Assembly: GCA_964580965.1 (NCBI GenBank)
Contig: CAZOLZ010000003.1
Span: 24,875-88,874 of the forward strand
From: CAIUKX01 sp964580965
GTDB taxonomy: Bacteria > Bacteroidota > Bacteroidia > Flavobacteriales_D > Crocinitomicaceae
DNA length: 64,000 bases
Direction of reading: 5' to 3'
This document shows positions 1 through 8,763 of the stretch, one piece after another (positions within the stretch are counted from its first letter, which is position 1; each line of letters starts with the position of its first letter). Position numbers and translations under genes: made by a program. A model generated the notes under the pieces. It was not told the origin of the DNA, did not search any database, and saw only the letters and a program-made list of their open reading frames with translations.

Positions 1-476
1 TCATTCAGGTTAAAATAACGTCCATTTTCAACTTCAATGTGAGGCTGAATACCTAATTGTTCTGCAAAATCAATTAAAAATTGAACCGGAAAATTTGAGA
101 TATTTGTTGCTGATTCTAGCGATAAAATGACCTCTTCCAAAAATCGAAAAATAGTTGTCTCCTTCTCTTCAGTGCGCAAACAATTTTGGATGATTTCTGC
201 TAGAAAAAAAACAATGCTTGACTTAAATGGATTAGATGTTATACTTTGAAGTGGGAAACTTCCTTCAAAAGCCGTTAATTTACCTAAAGTACTTTCAGGT
301 CTATTGTAATATGTTATTTCTCCAATAGCTAATGGGAATAAAACCGCCGCTTTCTTCTTCCCCCCTTGAAATAACATCTTTTGCAAGCCATTATTATAAG
401 TGTAAAGCGTTACGATTAAACTCGATTCACTATATGGAATACGATGTAAAAAAATAGCTTTATCGACTTGCTTCAT
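1..476 (-). CDS. recO: DNA repair protein RecO (partial, C-terminus outside window)
   Basis: I translated this open frame by hand; it has no stop inside the window because the gene runs off the left edge. About 158 residues are visible, starting MKQVDKAIFLHRIPYSESS. The N-terminal OB-fold pattern of RecO is recognisable: the YSESSLIVTLYT segment, a KKAAVLFPL segment and the helical part that follows. RecO loads RecA onto SSB-coated DNA together with RecR in RecF-type recombination repair. The ATG (474-476) lies 12 bases after the stop of porZ on the same strand, so the two are probably cotranscribed. Zinc-site residues, if present, would be in the missing C-terminal part. Confidence 0.85.
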   Translation of the reverse strand, partial: MKQVDKAIFLHRIPYSESSLIVTLYTYNNGLQKMLFQGGKKKAAVLFPLAIGEITYYNRPESTLGKLTAFEGSFPLQSITSNPFKSSIVFFLAEIIQNCLRTEEKETTIFRFLEEVILSLESATNISNFPVQFLIDFAEQLGIQPHIEVENGRYFNLN

Positions 477-488
477 CTTAAGAATCTA

Positions 489-2810
489 CTAATTTATCAC
501 AACTACTTTTCCTACTTTACGACCTTTTCCATCATTCGGAGCAGTCCAAATCAGATAAACACCAGTACTTACGCGTTGACCGTCCAATGTTTTTCCATTC
601 CAAGTTGCTGTCCCACCGTTTGATGTTGTTTTATAGACTAAATTTCCAGCCACGTCAGTAATCTTAACGTCTGAATCGTATTGAATTCCTTGAATTGTAA
701 TCAAACCGGCAAAATTTGGTTGAACAGGGTTTGGAAAGATTTTTACATTAGAATAGTTAGCATAACCCTCTGATGCATCCGAACGATATGAAATTAAGCC
801 TTTATCCGTAATAATAAATAATTCACCCGTTTGATGGTTTAACTGTAAGTCAATAATTGTATTTGATAACAAAGGTGAATCTTCAGCAGTAAAACTCTGA
901 ATAATTTCAGTTCCATCGGCTGATAATAAGAATAATCCTGCATTAGCTGTTCCCAACCATTTACGATTACCTCCATCTACCTCAATATCGGTAATGTTCG
1001 TATTACCAAGCAAATATTCAACATTTCCTTCAAATTCAAGTTTAATTCGTTGCACGTTATATTCACCGGCTTGAGCATTGAAAATATTTGATGCATTATA
1101 CAAAATTGCAAAACCACTTTCAGTACCAATCCATAAATCTCCATCTAAATCGATTACAATAGCATTTACATCATTCGATGGTAGCGCACCCGTATTCGTT
1201 CCATTATTTATCACTTTAACCTCATCATCCGATGCATCAGTTAATGTTGACTTATCATCATAAACAACAATACCAGCTCCAGAAGCAGACATCCATTTAA
1301 AACCATTATTATCGATAATGAAACGATTAATAACCTTATCCATAAAACTAGAAGAAACTGCATATTTATACCAGTTGTCATCTGAAGTATAAACTTTTAA
1401 TGGATAAGAGGAAAAACAATTGGTCATCCAAATATTATCATCTTTGTCATATTGAAGGTTTGAAATTAAAGTGGCATTACTTGTAGCATTCACTTCAATT
1501 TCTGAATTATCTCCTGAAAATATTTCAGTTACCTCATTGTCTTTAATCAATGAAAGAGGGACAGGAGAATATGTCCCAACAGCTATTTCTTCTTGATTTC
1601 GTGGATTGATCGCAACACTCACATAATCCCAAATTTGTTGACCTTCCCATAAATCCATGTTGTATTCATCAATCAATGTCCACGCTTCACTATCAAAAAC
1701 ATATACACCGGAATGACTGTAAGTCATAAACTTAGAGTCCAAACCACCACCAACAACAACTATTTTACCATCATTGTATGCCATACGGTAAAACTCATCT
1801 TTTGGTGGACCAGCAATTGAAATATTTGTTTGGCCTCCATTTTTAAAATGAATTAAACCTTTGTAATGATTTCCTGCCCAAACTTCATTTTCATCAATAA
1901 AATGTGATTTAACAACACCTGAACCTGACATGGGATAAAAATTGGTTTGGGAATATAACCCATCAATAATTTTTTGGTAAAGCAATGTTCCCCCATCTAT
2001 ATTGACAACAATTCGATCATTAAAAGTTGAAATACTGTAAATTTCAAGGTTAAAACTATTTTGTGAGACGTATTCCAACCCTGTTCCTTTGACACAAAAT
2101 ACCGAATCAGAAGCATAAGCAGGGTCTTGTTGTAAAACATAAAGTTCATCATTCAGAAAGGCAATGTCTTTGTAAATCGATGTACTTGAAAGTGATGGTA
2201 AATTTGGTTCTTGACTCCACTGACCATAATCTGCTAAAGTTGGATTTGATAATTTTGCTTTTAACAATGTTGTATTAGTCAGTGCATAAATCGAATCATT
2301 TGCAAAATCAACATCAATAATTGAGGTGCTGTTTGAAGTTGGGTAATAAGTATCTGATACTTCAAGCTTTATAGGGTCAATAACCACAATCCCAAATCCA
2401 GTAGAACAATATACTTTTTGATCATACGCATTGAAATTGTTAACCTTTTTTAATCCGCTTACATTCGATAATACAATCGCTGGAATATTTGTGACTTTAT
2501 TATTTTTAATGTAATCAATATTACCATTTTCATAACCTACAAAAAGACCCTGTGAATAAGTATCGAATAAAACACTTGTAATACCAACATCAGATAATGC
2601 ATTTACACTTGTCCATGTGCTTTTGTCGCCCGAAGCGACATCATATTCCAAAATTGCATTTTCAAAAGCATTATAAATCACACCATTTCCGTATGCTAAA
2701 TCTATCGTTTTATGACTTAAGGGATGAATGCGCCAATTCCCTGTTGGTATTTGAGAATACAACATATGGTTAAAAAACAATAACCAAAAAATTAAAATTA
2801 GTGACTTCAT
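489..2810 (-). CDS. porZ: PorZ-like type IX secretion system beta-propeller protein
   Basis: A 773-residue exported protein with a signal peptide at residues 1-19 ending LYSQ. It begins the mature part with IPTGNWRIHP and continues as two long sets of propeller blades with the look of two-component-regulator propellers (for example KWLGTANAGLFLLSADG and LWIGTESGFAIL). It ends with a type IX C-terminal domain that starts near KIFPNPVQPN and closes with KVGKVVVIN. This is the layout of PorZ, which in Porphyromonas gingivalis belongs to the cell-surface attachment complex that processes cargo. The frame is open further upstream, but the ATG at 2808-2810 gives the signal peptide and lies 4 bases after the methyltransferase stop. 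The recO neighbour fits the arrangement I recall for the phylum. Confidence 0.82.
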   Translation of the reverse strand: MKSLILIFWLLFFNHMLYSQIPTGNWRIHPLSHKTIDLAYGNGVIYNAFENAILEYDVASGDKSTWTSVNALSDVGITSVLFDTYSQGLFVGYENGNIDYIKNNKVTNIPAIVLSNVSGLKKVNNFNAYDQKVYCSTGFGIVVIDPIKLEVSDTYYPTSNSTSIIDVDFANDSIYALTNTTLLKAKLSNPTLADYGQWSQEPNLPSLSSTSIYKDIAFLNDELYVLQQDPAYASDSVFCVKGTGLEYVSQNSFNLEIYSISTFNDRIVVNIDGGTLLYQKIIDGLYSQTNFYPMSGSGVVKSHFIDENEVWAGNHYKGLIHFKNGGQTNISIAGPPKDEFYRMAYNDGKIVVVGGGLDSKFMTYSHSGVYVFDSEAWTLIDEYNMDLWEGQQIWDYVSVAINPRNQEEIAVGTYSPVPLSLIKDNEVTEIFSGDNSEIEVNATSNATLISNLQYDKDDNIWMTNCFSSYPLKVYTSDDNWYKYAVSSSFMDKVINRFIIDNNGFKWMSASGAGIVVYDDKSTLTDASDDEVKVINNGTNTGALPSNDVNAIVIDLDGDLWIGTESGFAILYNASNIFNAQAGEYNVQRIKLEFEGNVEYLLGNTNITDIEVDGGNRKWLGTANAGLFLLSADGTEIIQSFTAEDSPLLSNTIIDLQLNHQTGELFIITDKGLISYRSDASEGYANYSNVKIFPNPVQPNFAGLITIQGIQYDSDVKITDVAGNLVYKTTSNGGTATWNGKTLDGQRVSTGVYLIWTAPNDGKGRKVGKVVVIN

Positions 2811-2814
2811 AATA

Positions 2815-3516
2815 TTACTCTTTTTCTCCAACATACCCCCAATCACCTTGTAATGATTTACATTCATATTTAATAAACGGAAAAAGAGCAATTAATTGCT
2901 CTTTAAATTGAAAAAAATTAACATGCTCATCCAATGTATAATAATACGGCCTTTGACATGGGGTAACAACAACTAACTTTTTATTTGTAATTCTAACCAA
3001 TTCTGATATGCATAAATTTAAATCTACTAAATGTTCAACTGTATGACTACAAAGAACTAAATCAAAACTATTATTTTCAAAAGGTAACTTTTCCAGAGTT
3101 CCTTCTACAAAATTGTAATTCTCAATGGTCTTACTCTTTTTGATATCAAACCCAGTCAATTCAATGTGTGGAAATTTGCTTTGAATTAAATCCAAAATAT
3201 AACCACTGCCACAGCCAATGTCAATTATGTTTTTAAAGCTACCTGCTTCAATTTGTTTTAAAATAAAATCAATGGAAACTTGATTTAAATCTGTTTTTCT
3301 GTTTCTAGAAATAGAATTTAAATCATTATATAAATTAGCATATTCTTCCGATGTCATTTGATAGACATTCTTTTTAAAGTCCATCATCTTGTTTATGTTT
3401 TTTCCTCGATATGCTAACCAAAAAAATGGGTACATAAACCATTTAGAATCTCTTATAAATGGAGGAATCATTTCGTCCATTACAAAACGTATTGTATTTG
3501 TAATTTTCCTATTCAT
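2815..3516 (-). CDS. class I SAM-dependent methyltransferase
   Basis: A 233-residue protein with the SAM-binding motif I IIDIGCGSGYILD near residues 93-105, an acidic strand-2 end (GFDIKKS), and a motif IV/post-I segment FDLVLCSHTVEHL that is typical of Methyltransf_11 family enzymes. The substrate cannot be read from sequence. It overlaps the upstream glycosyltransferase gene by 8 bases and is followed after 4 bases by porZ, so translational coupling in one operon is likely. The pairing with a polyprenyl-phosphate glycosyltransferase suggests, as inference only, methylation of a lipid-linked sugar or a quinone-like lipid. Confidence 0.75.
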   Translation of the reverse strand: MNRKITNTIRFVMDEMIPPFIRDSKWFMYPFFWLAYRGKNINKMMDFKKNVYQMTSEEYANLYNDLNSISRNRKTDLNQVSIDFILKQIEAGSFKNIIDIGCGSGYILDLIQSKFPHIELTGFDIKKSKTIENYNFVEGTLEKLPFENNSFDLVLCSHTVEHLVDLNLCISELVRITNKKLVVVTPCQRPYYYTLDEHVNFFQFKEQLIALFPFIKYECKSLQGDWGYVGEKE

Positions 3517-4225
3517 AATATCCTTTTAATTGATTAATTTTTATCTTAAAAATGTCTAAAAACATTCCGATCCCATGTTTAAAAACATTCACAGAACTAC
3601 CATCTTGACTTCTTAATTTTACGGGTAACTTTTTAATGTCATAATTTCTTTTCAATGAAATATAAATGAGTTCAACATCAAAAGCAAAACTATTTAATCT
3701 TGATTTAGTAAATAAATCAATTGCTATTTCTCGCCGAAACCCTTTAAAGCCACATTGGGTATCTGAAAATCCAGTTGTAATAAATCTGCCAACCAAAAAA
3801 GTAAAAAAACCGCTCCCTAACCTTCGTTTATTCGAAATCATTGAAAAATATTCCGATTCTTTTAACCCTCTATCTCCAATGACTAAATCAAATTCTTTTA
3901 ACGTCAAATAGGAAATTGCTCTTTCTATGACATCCGTTTCAAATGGAATATCTGAATCCGTGTAAAAAATTAAATCTCCAGAAGCTTTACTTACACCAAA
4001 TCTTACAGCTCCTCCTTTTCCTAAATTTTGAGGATATGAATAAAAAACTGCCTTATTATCAAGTGCTACTTGTTTACATTTTTCAGAATCTTCAGACCCA
4101 TCATCAACAACAATAATTTCTATCTCAAATGGAGATTCATCACAATAATTTTTCAAGTAAGGTAAATTTACTTTTAAAACTTCCGATGAATTAAAGCTTG
4201 GTATTATGATGCTTATTTTTTCCAT
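3509..4225 (-). CDS. GT2 glycosyltransferase, DPM1/dolichyl-phosphate-glucose synthase-like
   Basis: A 238-residue GT-A fold protein. It opens with the nucleotide-sugar binding strand ISIIIPSFNSSE, has the VVDDGSEDS motif near residue 40, and the metal-binding DxD equivalent FYTDSDIPFE near residue 90. The stretch DTQCGFKGFRREIA is characteristic of the polyprenyl-phosphate sugar synthase subgroup (DPM1/ALG5-like). There are no transmembrane helices, so it would work on a lipid phosphate at the inner face of the membrane. It is divergent from a YfhO-like membrane protein; in Bacillus subtilis CsbB (same type of GT2) and YfhO act together, which suggests the same donor-maker and transferase relation here. 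Confidence 0.78.
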   Translation of the reverse strand: MEKISIIIPSFNSSEVLKVNLPYLKNYCDESPFEIEIIVVDDGSEDSEKCKQVALDNKAVFYSYPQNLGKGGAVRFGVSKASGDLIFYTDSDIPFETDVIERAISYLTLKEFDLVIGDRGLKESEYFSMISNKRRLGSGFFTFLVGRFITTGFSDTQCGFKGFRREIAIDLFTKSRLNSFAFDVELIYISLKRNYDIKKLPVKLRSQDGSSVNVFKHGIGMFLDIFKIKINQLKGYYE

Positions 4226-4287
4226 GAATCTGAAGATTAAAATTATAAATAAAATATCCTTACGTGAACTTTTTAGTTTTATTTTTG

Positions 4288-6369
4288 ATGCGTATGAATA
4301 AAATCAATCCATTTTTTACTGTTAGAAACAAACATTTTTTACTGTTACTCCTTTTGACAGTTGTGTTTTTTTTCCCTTTAAGTTTTCATCTATATCCGAT
4401 GAAATATGATGCGATTGATTGTTTTTTTCCATGGAGGTATTTTATAAGTAATGAACTTAACCAAGGGCGTTTTCCTTTTTGGAACCCTTATCAAGATTTA
4501 GGTTACCCAATTAGTTCGGACCCATCAAGTGGTGCTTGGTATCCAATTGTTTGGTTTTTTTGTCTTTTCGGGAAGTACTCTATTTATACCATATCATTGG
4601 AATATTTATTACATGTTTTTTTAGCTGGAATTGGTGGTTACCTTTTATTTCAATATTTCTATAAAAACAATTCCATTAGTTTATTTGGTGCAATTGCCTA
4701 TATGACAAGTGGTGTTTTTATCGGTAATGCACAACATTTACCTTACATTGTTAGTGTCTGTTGGTTACCTTTTGTGATCCTTTTCTTTCTTAAATTAAAA
4801 GCAGAAATAAAAATTTCCAGTATTATTTTTGGTGGAATAACCCTTTCACTAATGATTACAGGAGGATATCCTGCATTTGTGATTATACTGTTTTACATGT
4901 TTACAATTTTCTTTATTGTTTACACTTATAATTTTATCATAACAAAATCATTTAACGCTTTTTATCAATGGATTTTTAGGGTTGGCCTTTTTACAGTTGT
5001 AGCAATTATCTTTTCATCTGGCTTATTTTATTCTGTTTACATTGTTCAACCTTACCTCTCCAGGTTAAATGGCTTTACATTAGAAAATGCTCTTTATTCT
5101 CCTTTTTCACTTCAAAGTTTTATTTCATTTATAGCTCCTTATGCAACAAGCATTAGAAGTGAATATTTTAATTCTGATTTATCCATGCGAAATGGATATT
5201 TTGGGTTGATTCCATTTATGTTCTTTCTTTTGAGTCTATTTTCGAAGATGTCTTCCAATTTAAAAATCTTATTTTGGTTCAGTATCTTTTGTTTAACTGC
5301 TTCAGTTGGAGATTTACTACCAGTTCGATCATTTTTATTTAAATACGTTCCGATGATGAATGTTTTTAGATTTCCGAGTGTTTTTAGAGGTTTCTTTATT
5401 TTAATTAGTCTTCTTATAGGATTAAATTTTTTAGCAAACTTAGATGAAGTAAAAATTAAACGTCTAAAGTATCTGACGTTAAGTTTAATTGGATTGTTTG
5501 TCATTTTTATTCTCATTTCGAGAATGAATGGTTATTTAAATTTTGGTCATTTTATTAAAAATGACATTCATACGGATAGTGATACAATTTCAATAAGACA
5601 ACATTTAGTTTTATCTAGTTTAATAAGTATTTTATTACTTTCTGTTTACTTTTTTATCATCTACAAAAAGAAAAAGATTTTAAAATGGAGTACTATTCTC
5701 CTTGTTTTAAATTGCTTTATTACTATTCAATTGGTTGGACCATTTACAGTTTACAGCCCTGAATTTAACCTTAAAGAAATCACCGAAAACTTTAATCAAA
5801 AGGTACCTTTACAAATTGATTACAATACCATTTCTATCAAAGAAGTTGATCATCTACAGGGTATTGGCAAACCATTTTGGAAAAATGAAGGAATGCTTCA
5901 GGAAATTCTTACATCGAAAGGGTTTAATTCTTTCTCCTTTACAGAATATGAAAATTTAGAAAACCTTTTTCCTAACTATTTTAAAAAGTTAACTGAAAAT
6001 AAAATCTATTTATTATCGGATAAAATGTTCCTTGATAATTTAATGTCAAAATTTGAAGCCGATTCTACTAAATTGAATCCAAATGTTTTATTCTATAACA
6101 AGAATGATTTCGATTTCTTATCTAAACAAAAATTAAAAACAAATGTTAGTAAAGATAAAGTTGAAGTGATTCAAATATCTCCACAAAGTATGGTTTTCAA
6201 TACTCAAACCGAAAATCAACAATTATTTACATTGTTTCAAAAGAATTTCAAAGGTTGGAAAGCTTTTATTAAAGGTAAACGAGTAAAGATTTATACCTCA
6301 TCCAAAAACTTCATGACGATTGTTTTACCAAAAGGTAAGAATAAAGTGGTTTTTGAATATCACCTCTAA
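4288..6369 (+). CDS. YfhO-family polytopic membrane protein (putative GT-C glycosyltransferase)
   Basis: A protein of about 693 residues with roughly a dozen hydrophobic helices in the first two thirds and a soluble C-terminal part. The first loop after helix 1 contains KYDAIDCFFPWRYFI and FPFWNPYQDLGYPISSDP, the pattern of YfhO-type proteins, where an acidic loop after the first helix is expected to be catalytic as in GT-C enzymes. The C-terminal end has the beta-rich segment seen in the family (KNFKGWKAFIKGK). The frame is open from a GTG at 4264, but ATG codons at 4288 and 4294 look better; a TATTTTTG box at 4280-4287 would even favour 4294. Likely role: transfer of a sugar from a polyprenyl-phosphate donor made by the divergent GT2. 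Substrate unknown. Confidence 0.7.
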   Translation: MRMNKINPFFTVRNKHFLLLLLLTVVFFFPLSFHLYPMKYDAIDCFFPWRYFISNELNQGRFPFWNPYQDLGYPISSDPSSGAWYPIVWFFCLFGKYSIYTISLEYLLHVFLAGIGGYLLFQYFYKNNSISLFGAIAYMTSGVFIGNAQHLPYIVSVCWLPFVILFFLKLKAEIKISSIIFGGITLSLMITGGYPAFVIILFYMFTIFFIVYTYNFIITKSFNAFYQWIFRVGLFTVVAIIFSSGLFYSVYIVQPYLSRLNGFTLENALYSPFSLQSFISFIAPYATSIRSEYFNSDLSMRNGYFGLIPFMFFLLSLFSKMSSNLKILFWFSIFCLTASVGDLLPVRSFLFKYVPMMNVFRFPSVFRGFFILISLLIGLNFLANLDEVKIKRLKYLTLSLIGLFVIFILISRMNGYLNFGHFIKNDIHTDSDTISIRQHLVLSSLISILLLSVYFFIIYKKKKILKWSTILLVLNCFITIQLVGPFTVYSPEFNLKEITENFNQKVPLQIDYNTISIKEVDHLQGIGKPFWKNEGMLQEILTSKGFNSFSFTEYENLENLFPNYFKKLTENKIYLLSDKMFLDNLMSKFEADSTKLNPNVLFYNKNDFDFLSKQKLKTNVSKDKVEVIQISPQSMVFNTQTENQQLFTLFQKNFKGWKAFIKGKRVKIYTSSKNFMTIVLPKGKNKVVFEYHL

Positions 6370-6385
6370 AAAAATATGAATTCTA

Positions 6386-6416
6386 TTGTCCTTTTCATAA
6401 ATACCTCTTACATTTG
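6386..6416 (+). promoter_or_regulatory. promoter of tRNA-Arg
   Basis: A TATTG -33 element (TTG at 6386-6388), a 20-base spacer and a perfect TACATTTG -7 element (6409-6416). This matches the Bacteroidota vegetative promoter form TTG-N19/21-TAnnTTTG and puts the start site a few bases before the mature tRNA at 6431. It is the cleanest promoter in the window. Confidence 0.72.
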
Positions 6417-6430
6417 AATCCACAAATTAT

Positions 6431-6504
6431 AGCTCCGTAGCTCAACTGTATAGAGCACTGGATTTCGGCTCCAGCGGTTGGGGGTTAGAATCCCTTCGGG
6501 GCTA
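6431..6504 (+). tRNA. tRNA-Arg, anticodon TCG
   Basis: A full cloverleaf can be drawn by eye. The acceptor stem is AGCTCCG with CGGGGCT (one T-G wobble), the D stem GCTC/GAGC, the anticodon stem CTGGA/TCCAG with the 7-base loop TTTCGGC, and the T stem GGGGG/CCCTT with loop TTAGAAT. The anticodon is TCG at 6465-6467, reading CGA and related arginine codons. The discriminator base is A at 6504. The CCA end is not encoded (CTT follows), so it must be added after transcription. It stands alone with its own promoter and a terminator directly downstream. Confidence 0.93.
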
Positions 6505-6509
6505 CTTAA

Positions 6510-6546
6510 AAAAAGGGTGTCAATAAATAATGATACCCTTTTTCTT
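6510..6546. terminator. bidirectional intrinsic terminator after tRNA-Arg
   Basis: An inverted repeat AAAAAGGGTGTCA (6510-6522) with TGATACCCTTTTT (6531-6543), one G-T wobble, and A/T tracts on both sides. It can end the tRNA transcript on the plus strand and the convergent glycosyltransferase transcript on the minus strand. Confidence 0.8.
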
Positions 6547-6553
6547 TTTTCAT

Positions 6554-7423
6554 TTACAATTCTACAAAGTTTTTATAGCGAATATCTACTCCTAAGTATT
6601 TTCGCAAAAAATATTTGACCTTGTCTTTTGGTTTAATGCGATTGAAAGAAATATCGTACTCAAACTTCCAGTTTTTTGTTGCTATACGATCTTGCATAAC
6701 ATTGGGGTGACTTTCTTCAAAACGGGCTAAAGCATCAATATTTTCAGTATAGTCAAATTCTTTAACTGTTTTTACATTTTCTTGCATCCATGCATCATCG
6801 TGCCACATCTTATGGAAAGACTCCTGTTTCAACTGCATTTTTTCAGGTGGTTTTACCCATCCATAATGATACATCCAAGCAGGTATTCTTTTCACACTTA
6901 ACTTTTCATCATCGCCTTTTCGAAAACCTTGTGCATCACGGTAAGAGTATATATCTTTTCGCTTTCGAACAATGCGAATTTCATCTGGATACCAACTGAT
7001 AGAAGTTCCTATGTAATCATATGACCCATAAAAATGTTTGTAGTTAAAGAGTAAACCATCAACTTTTTGATCATCTTTATAAGCCAACATCGCCTCTTTA
7101 ATAACTGGTAAATATCGCTCATGTAAAACTTCATCTCCTTGAATGTAAAAAGCCCAATCCGAATCTTCAGAAATAGCAGCATAAGCCTTATCAGTTTCAA
7201 GCGCTAATGTTCTTCCTCCCTCTCTCAAATTATCATCCCAAATGGTTTCAATTACTCTAATTTTAGGATCAATGTTTTGAATCAATGCAAGCGTTTCATC
7301 TTCTGAGTTACCAACAGCAAACACAAACTCATCACCCAGAGGCAAAATTGCTGGAATCGCTGCTACTATGGGATAATCGTATTTAATTGCATGACGAATA
7401 AAGGTAAACCCGCTAACTTTCAT
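6554..7423 (-). CDS. GT2-like glycosyltransferase
   Basis: A 289-residue soluble protein that reads like a Bacteroidota GT2-family enzyme: an N-terminal half with VVAAIPAILPLGDEFVFAVG-type strands (shortened here) and a central acidic motif FYIQGDEVLHE near residue 96 where a DxD metal site would be expected. The classical DxD is thus replaced by GDE, which may still bind metal. The C-terminal half is rich in aromatic and basic residues (WMYHYGWVKPP). No signal peptide or membrane helix. It is transcribed alone: a terminator lies upstream (7457-7488) and another downstream. Substrate unknown; a surface polysaccharide or LPS role is inferred from the neighbouring GT9 and GT22-like genes. Confidence 0.65.
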   Translation of the reverse strand: MKVSGFTFIRHAIKYDYPIVAAIPAILPLGDEFVFAVGNSEDETLALIQNIDPKIRVIETIWDDNLREGGRTLALETDKAYAAISEDSDWAFYIQGDEVLHERYLPVIKEAMLAYKDDQKVDGLLFNYKHFYGSYDYIGTSISWYPDEIRIVRKRKDIYSYRDAQGFRKGDDEKLSVKRIPAWMYHYGWVKPPEKMQLKQESFHKMWHDDAWMQENVKTVKEFDYTENIDALARFEESHPNVMQDRIATKNWKFEYDISFNRIKPKDKVKYFLRKYLGVDIRYKNFVEL

Positions 7424-7456
7424 GAAATTACTTTTAAATGTTAGCTAAAATTAATA

Positions 7457-7488
7457 AAAAAACGAGAAGTGTTTGCTTCTCGTTTTTT
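7457..7488 (-). terminator. intrinsic terminator of the secreted protein gene upstream
   Basis: A perfect hairpin AAAAAACGAGAAG / CTTCTCGTTTTTT with a 6-base loop. Read on the minus strand it follows the stop of the 7509-8714 gene and has a T tract, so it should separate that gene from the next glycosyltransferase gene. Confidence 0.85.
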
Positions 7489-7508
7489 CATTTGTGGTAG
7501 GTTGAATT

Positions 7509-8714
7509 TTAATAAAAAGTGTATTCAAATGAATAACTATAATTATTTTTCTTTTTTGCTCCTTTTTTCAAAGATGAGCTCACCTTTAAACCTTTGTCAT
7601 TGTATTCATAAATCCTTTCTGTTACTTTTTCTCCATTACCCATTGATTTGGTTTGTACCAATTGATTGTTTTTGTATTCATTAATTATGTAATAACTATA
7701 TTTATTCATAAAGGTATAACCGCCATACTTTTTTTCGAGTAAATTGTGGTCATCATCATAAAGTGTTGTGTATGTAGAATGAAATTTTTGTTTTTTCGTG
7801 TAGGTATTATGTACTTGATAATTATCATAGTTGGTAATTGATGAAACTAAAATGGAATCATTTAGGAACGTTTTTTTACTGATTAGCAATGAATCCTTAC
7901 TAAACATCCAAACGTTTAAAAAATTTTTCTTTTCAGAAGTTGAACGTGAATAAACAATATAACTTCCATCATTACTTTCTTCTGTCCATTTACATATATC
8001 TGATACTTTGATATTTTTATCAACTTCTTTCTTCCCTTCTGGATTACAATCGTAATTATATACAGACTCAAGCTTTTCTTTGTAATAATAACTCGTTTTT
8101 AGAATTTCACCTGAACTATTGTATTCATTTATAGTTTCTCTAGTCTTTTTAAGGTTGTTGCCATAAAATTGTTTTCGGCTTGTGATTTTTCCAAATTCAT
8201 TGTGTTGAATGATTAACTTTTCTTTAACCTCCCCTTTTTTTGTCACTTTTGCAGCAGTCAATAAAAACTTTCCATCATGTTCAATGTATGAATAATCATA
8301 CGTGTCTTTTTCACCTTTGTAATTTATAGTTTCAACGTTACTTATAATTGAATCATTTAAATATTTAACTGTCTTAAAAGCATATTTTTCTTTTTTATGA
8401 GAATATGTCTCAATTTTAATTAATCTTCCTAATTCATTATAAAAGTGAGTTTCTGTATATGATTTTTCACCTTTTTTATTACGATATGTTTTTGAAATCG
8501 ATTTAAACTTATTTAACAATCTCCTTTCTATCGTTTTTTTGTTTTCTTGACTTCCTGGAGCATATTCCAATTTCAACCAAAAGTGTTCACCATTCTCATC
8601 TCGTAAATAAGGGGAATAACTTGAGTAACGATATCTGTAAGAGTCATCGAATTGCGCATTTACTGTTTCATAACCAAAAAATAAGGTTAAGATACATAAG
8701 GTTAATTGTTTCAT
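7509..8714 (-). CDS. secreted protein of unknown function with YD-like repeats
   Basis: A 401-residue protein with a Sec signal peptide ending VNAQ near residue 21. The mature part has many short beta-type units rich in Tyr, Lys and Asn that resemble degenerate YD/MORN-like repeats: for example THFYNELGRLIKIETYS, IIQHNEFGKITSRKQF, TINEYNSSGEILKTSYY and IYEYNDKGLKVSSSLK. That pattern (aromatic, N-x-x-G, K/I) recurs about every 20-40 residues and suggests an elongated beta structure outside the inner membrane. I see no type IX sorting domain and no catalytic motif. It lies just upstream, in transcription direction, of a terminator, and 49 bases from the GT9 stop. I do not recognise a named family. 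Confidence 0.6.
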   Translation of the reverse strand: MKQLTLCILTLFFGYETVNAQFDDSYRYRYSSYSPYLRDENGEHFWLKLEYAPGSQENKKTIERRLLNKFKSISKTYRNKKGEKSYTETHFYNELGRLIKIETYSHKKEKYAFKTVKYLNDSIISNVETINYKGEKDTYDYSYIEHDGKFLLTAAKVTKKGEVKEKLIIQHNEFGKITSRKQFYGNNLKKTRETINEYNSSGEILKTSYYYKEKLESVYNYDCNPEGKKEVDKNIKVSDICKWTEESNDGSYIVYSRSTSEKKNFLNVWMFSKDSLLISKKTFLNDSILVSSITNYDNYQVHNTYTKKQKFHSTYTTLYDDDHNLLEKKYGGYTFMNKYSYYIINEYKNNQLVQTKSMGNGEKVTERIYEYNDKGLKVSSSLKKGAKKKNNYSYSFEYTFY

Positions 8715-8763
8715 AATAGTTTTTTATGTAGTTTTTAACAATAACTAAACGTATTATGATTTG

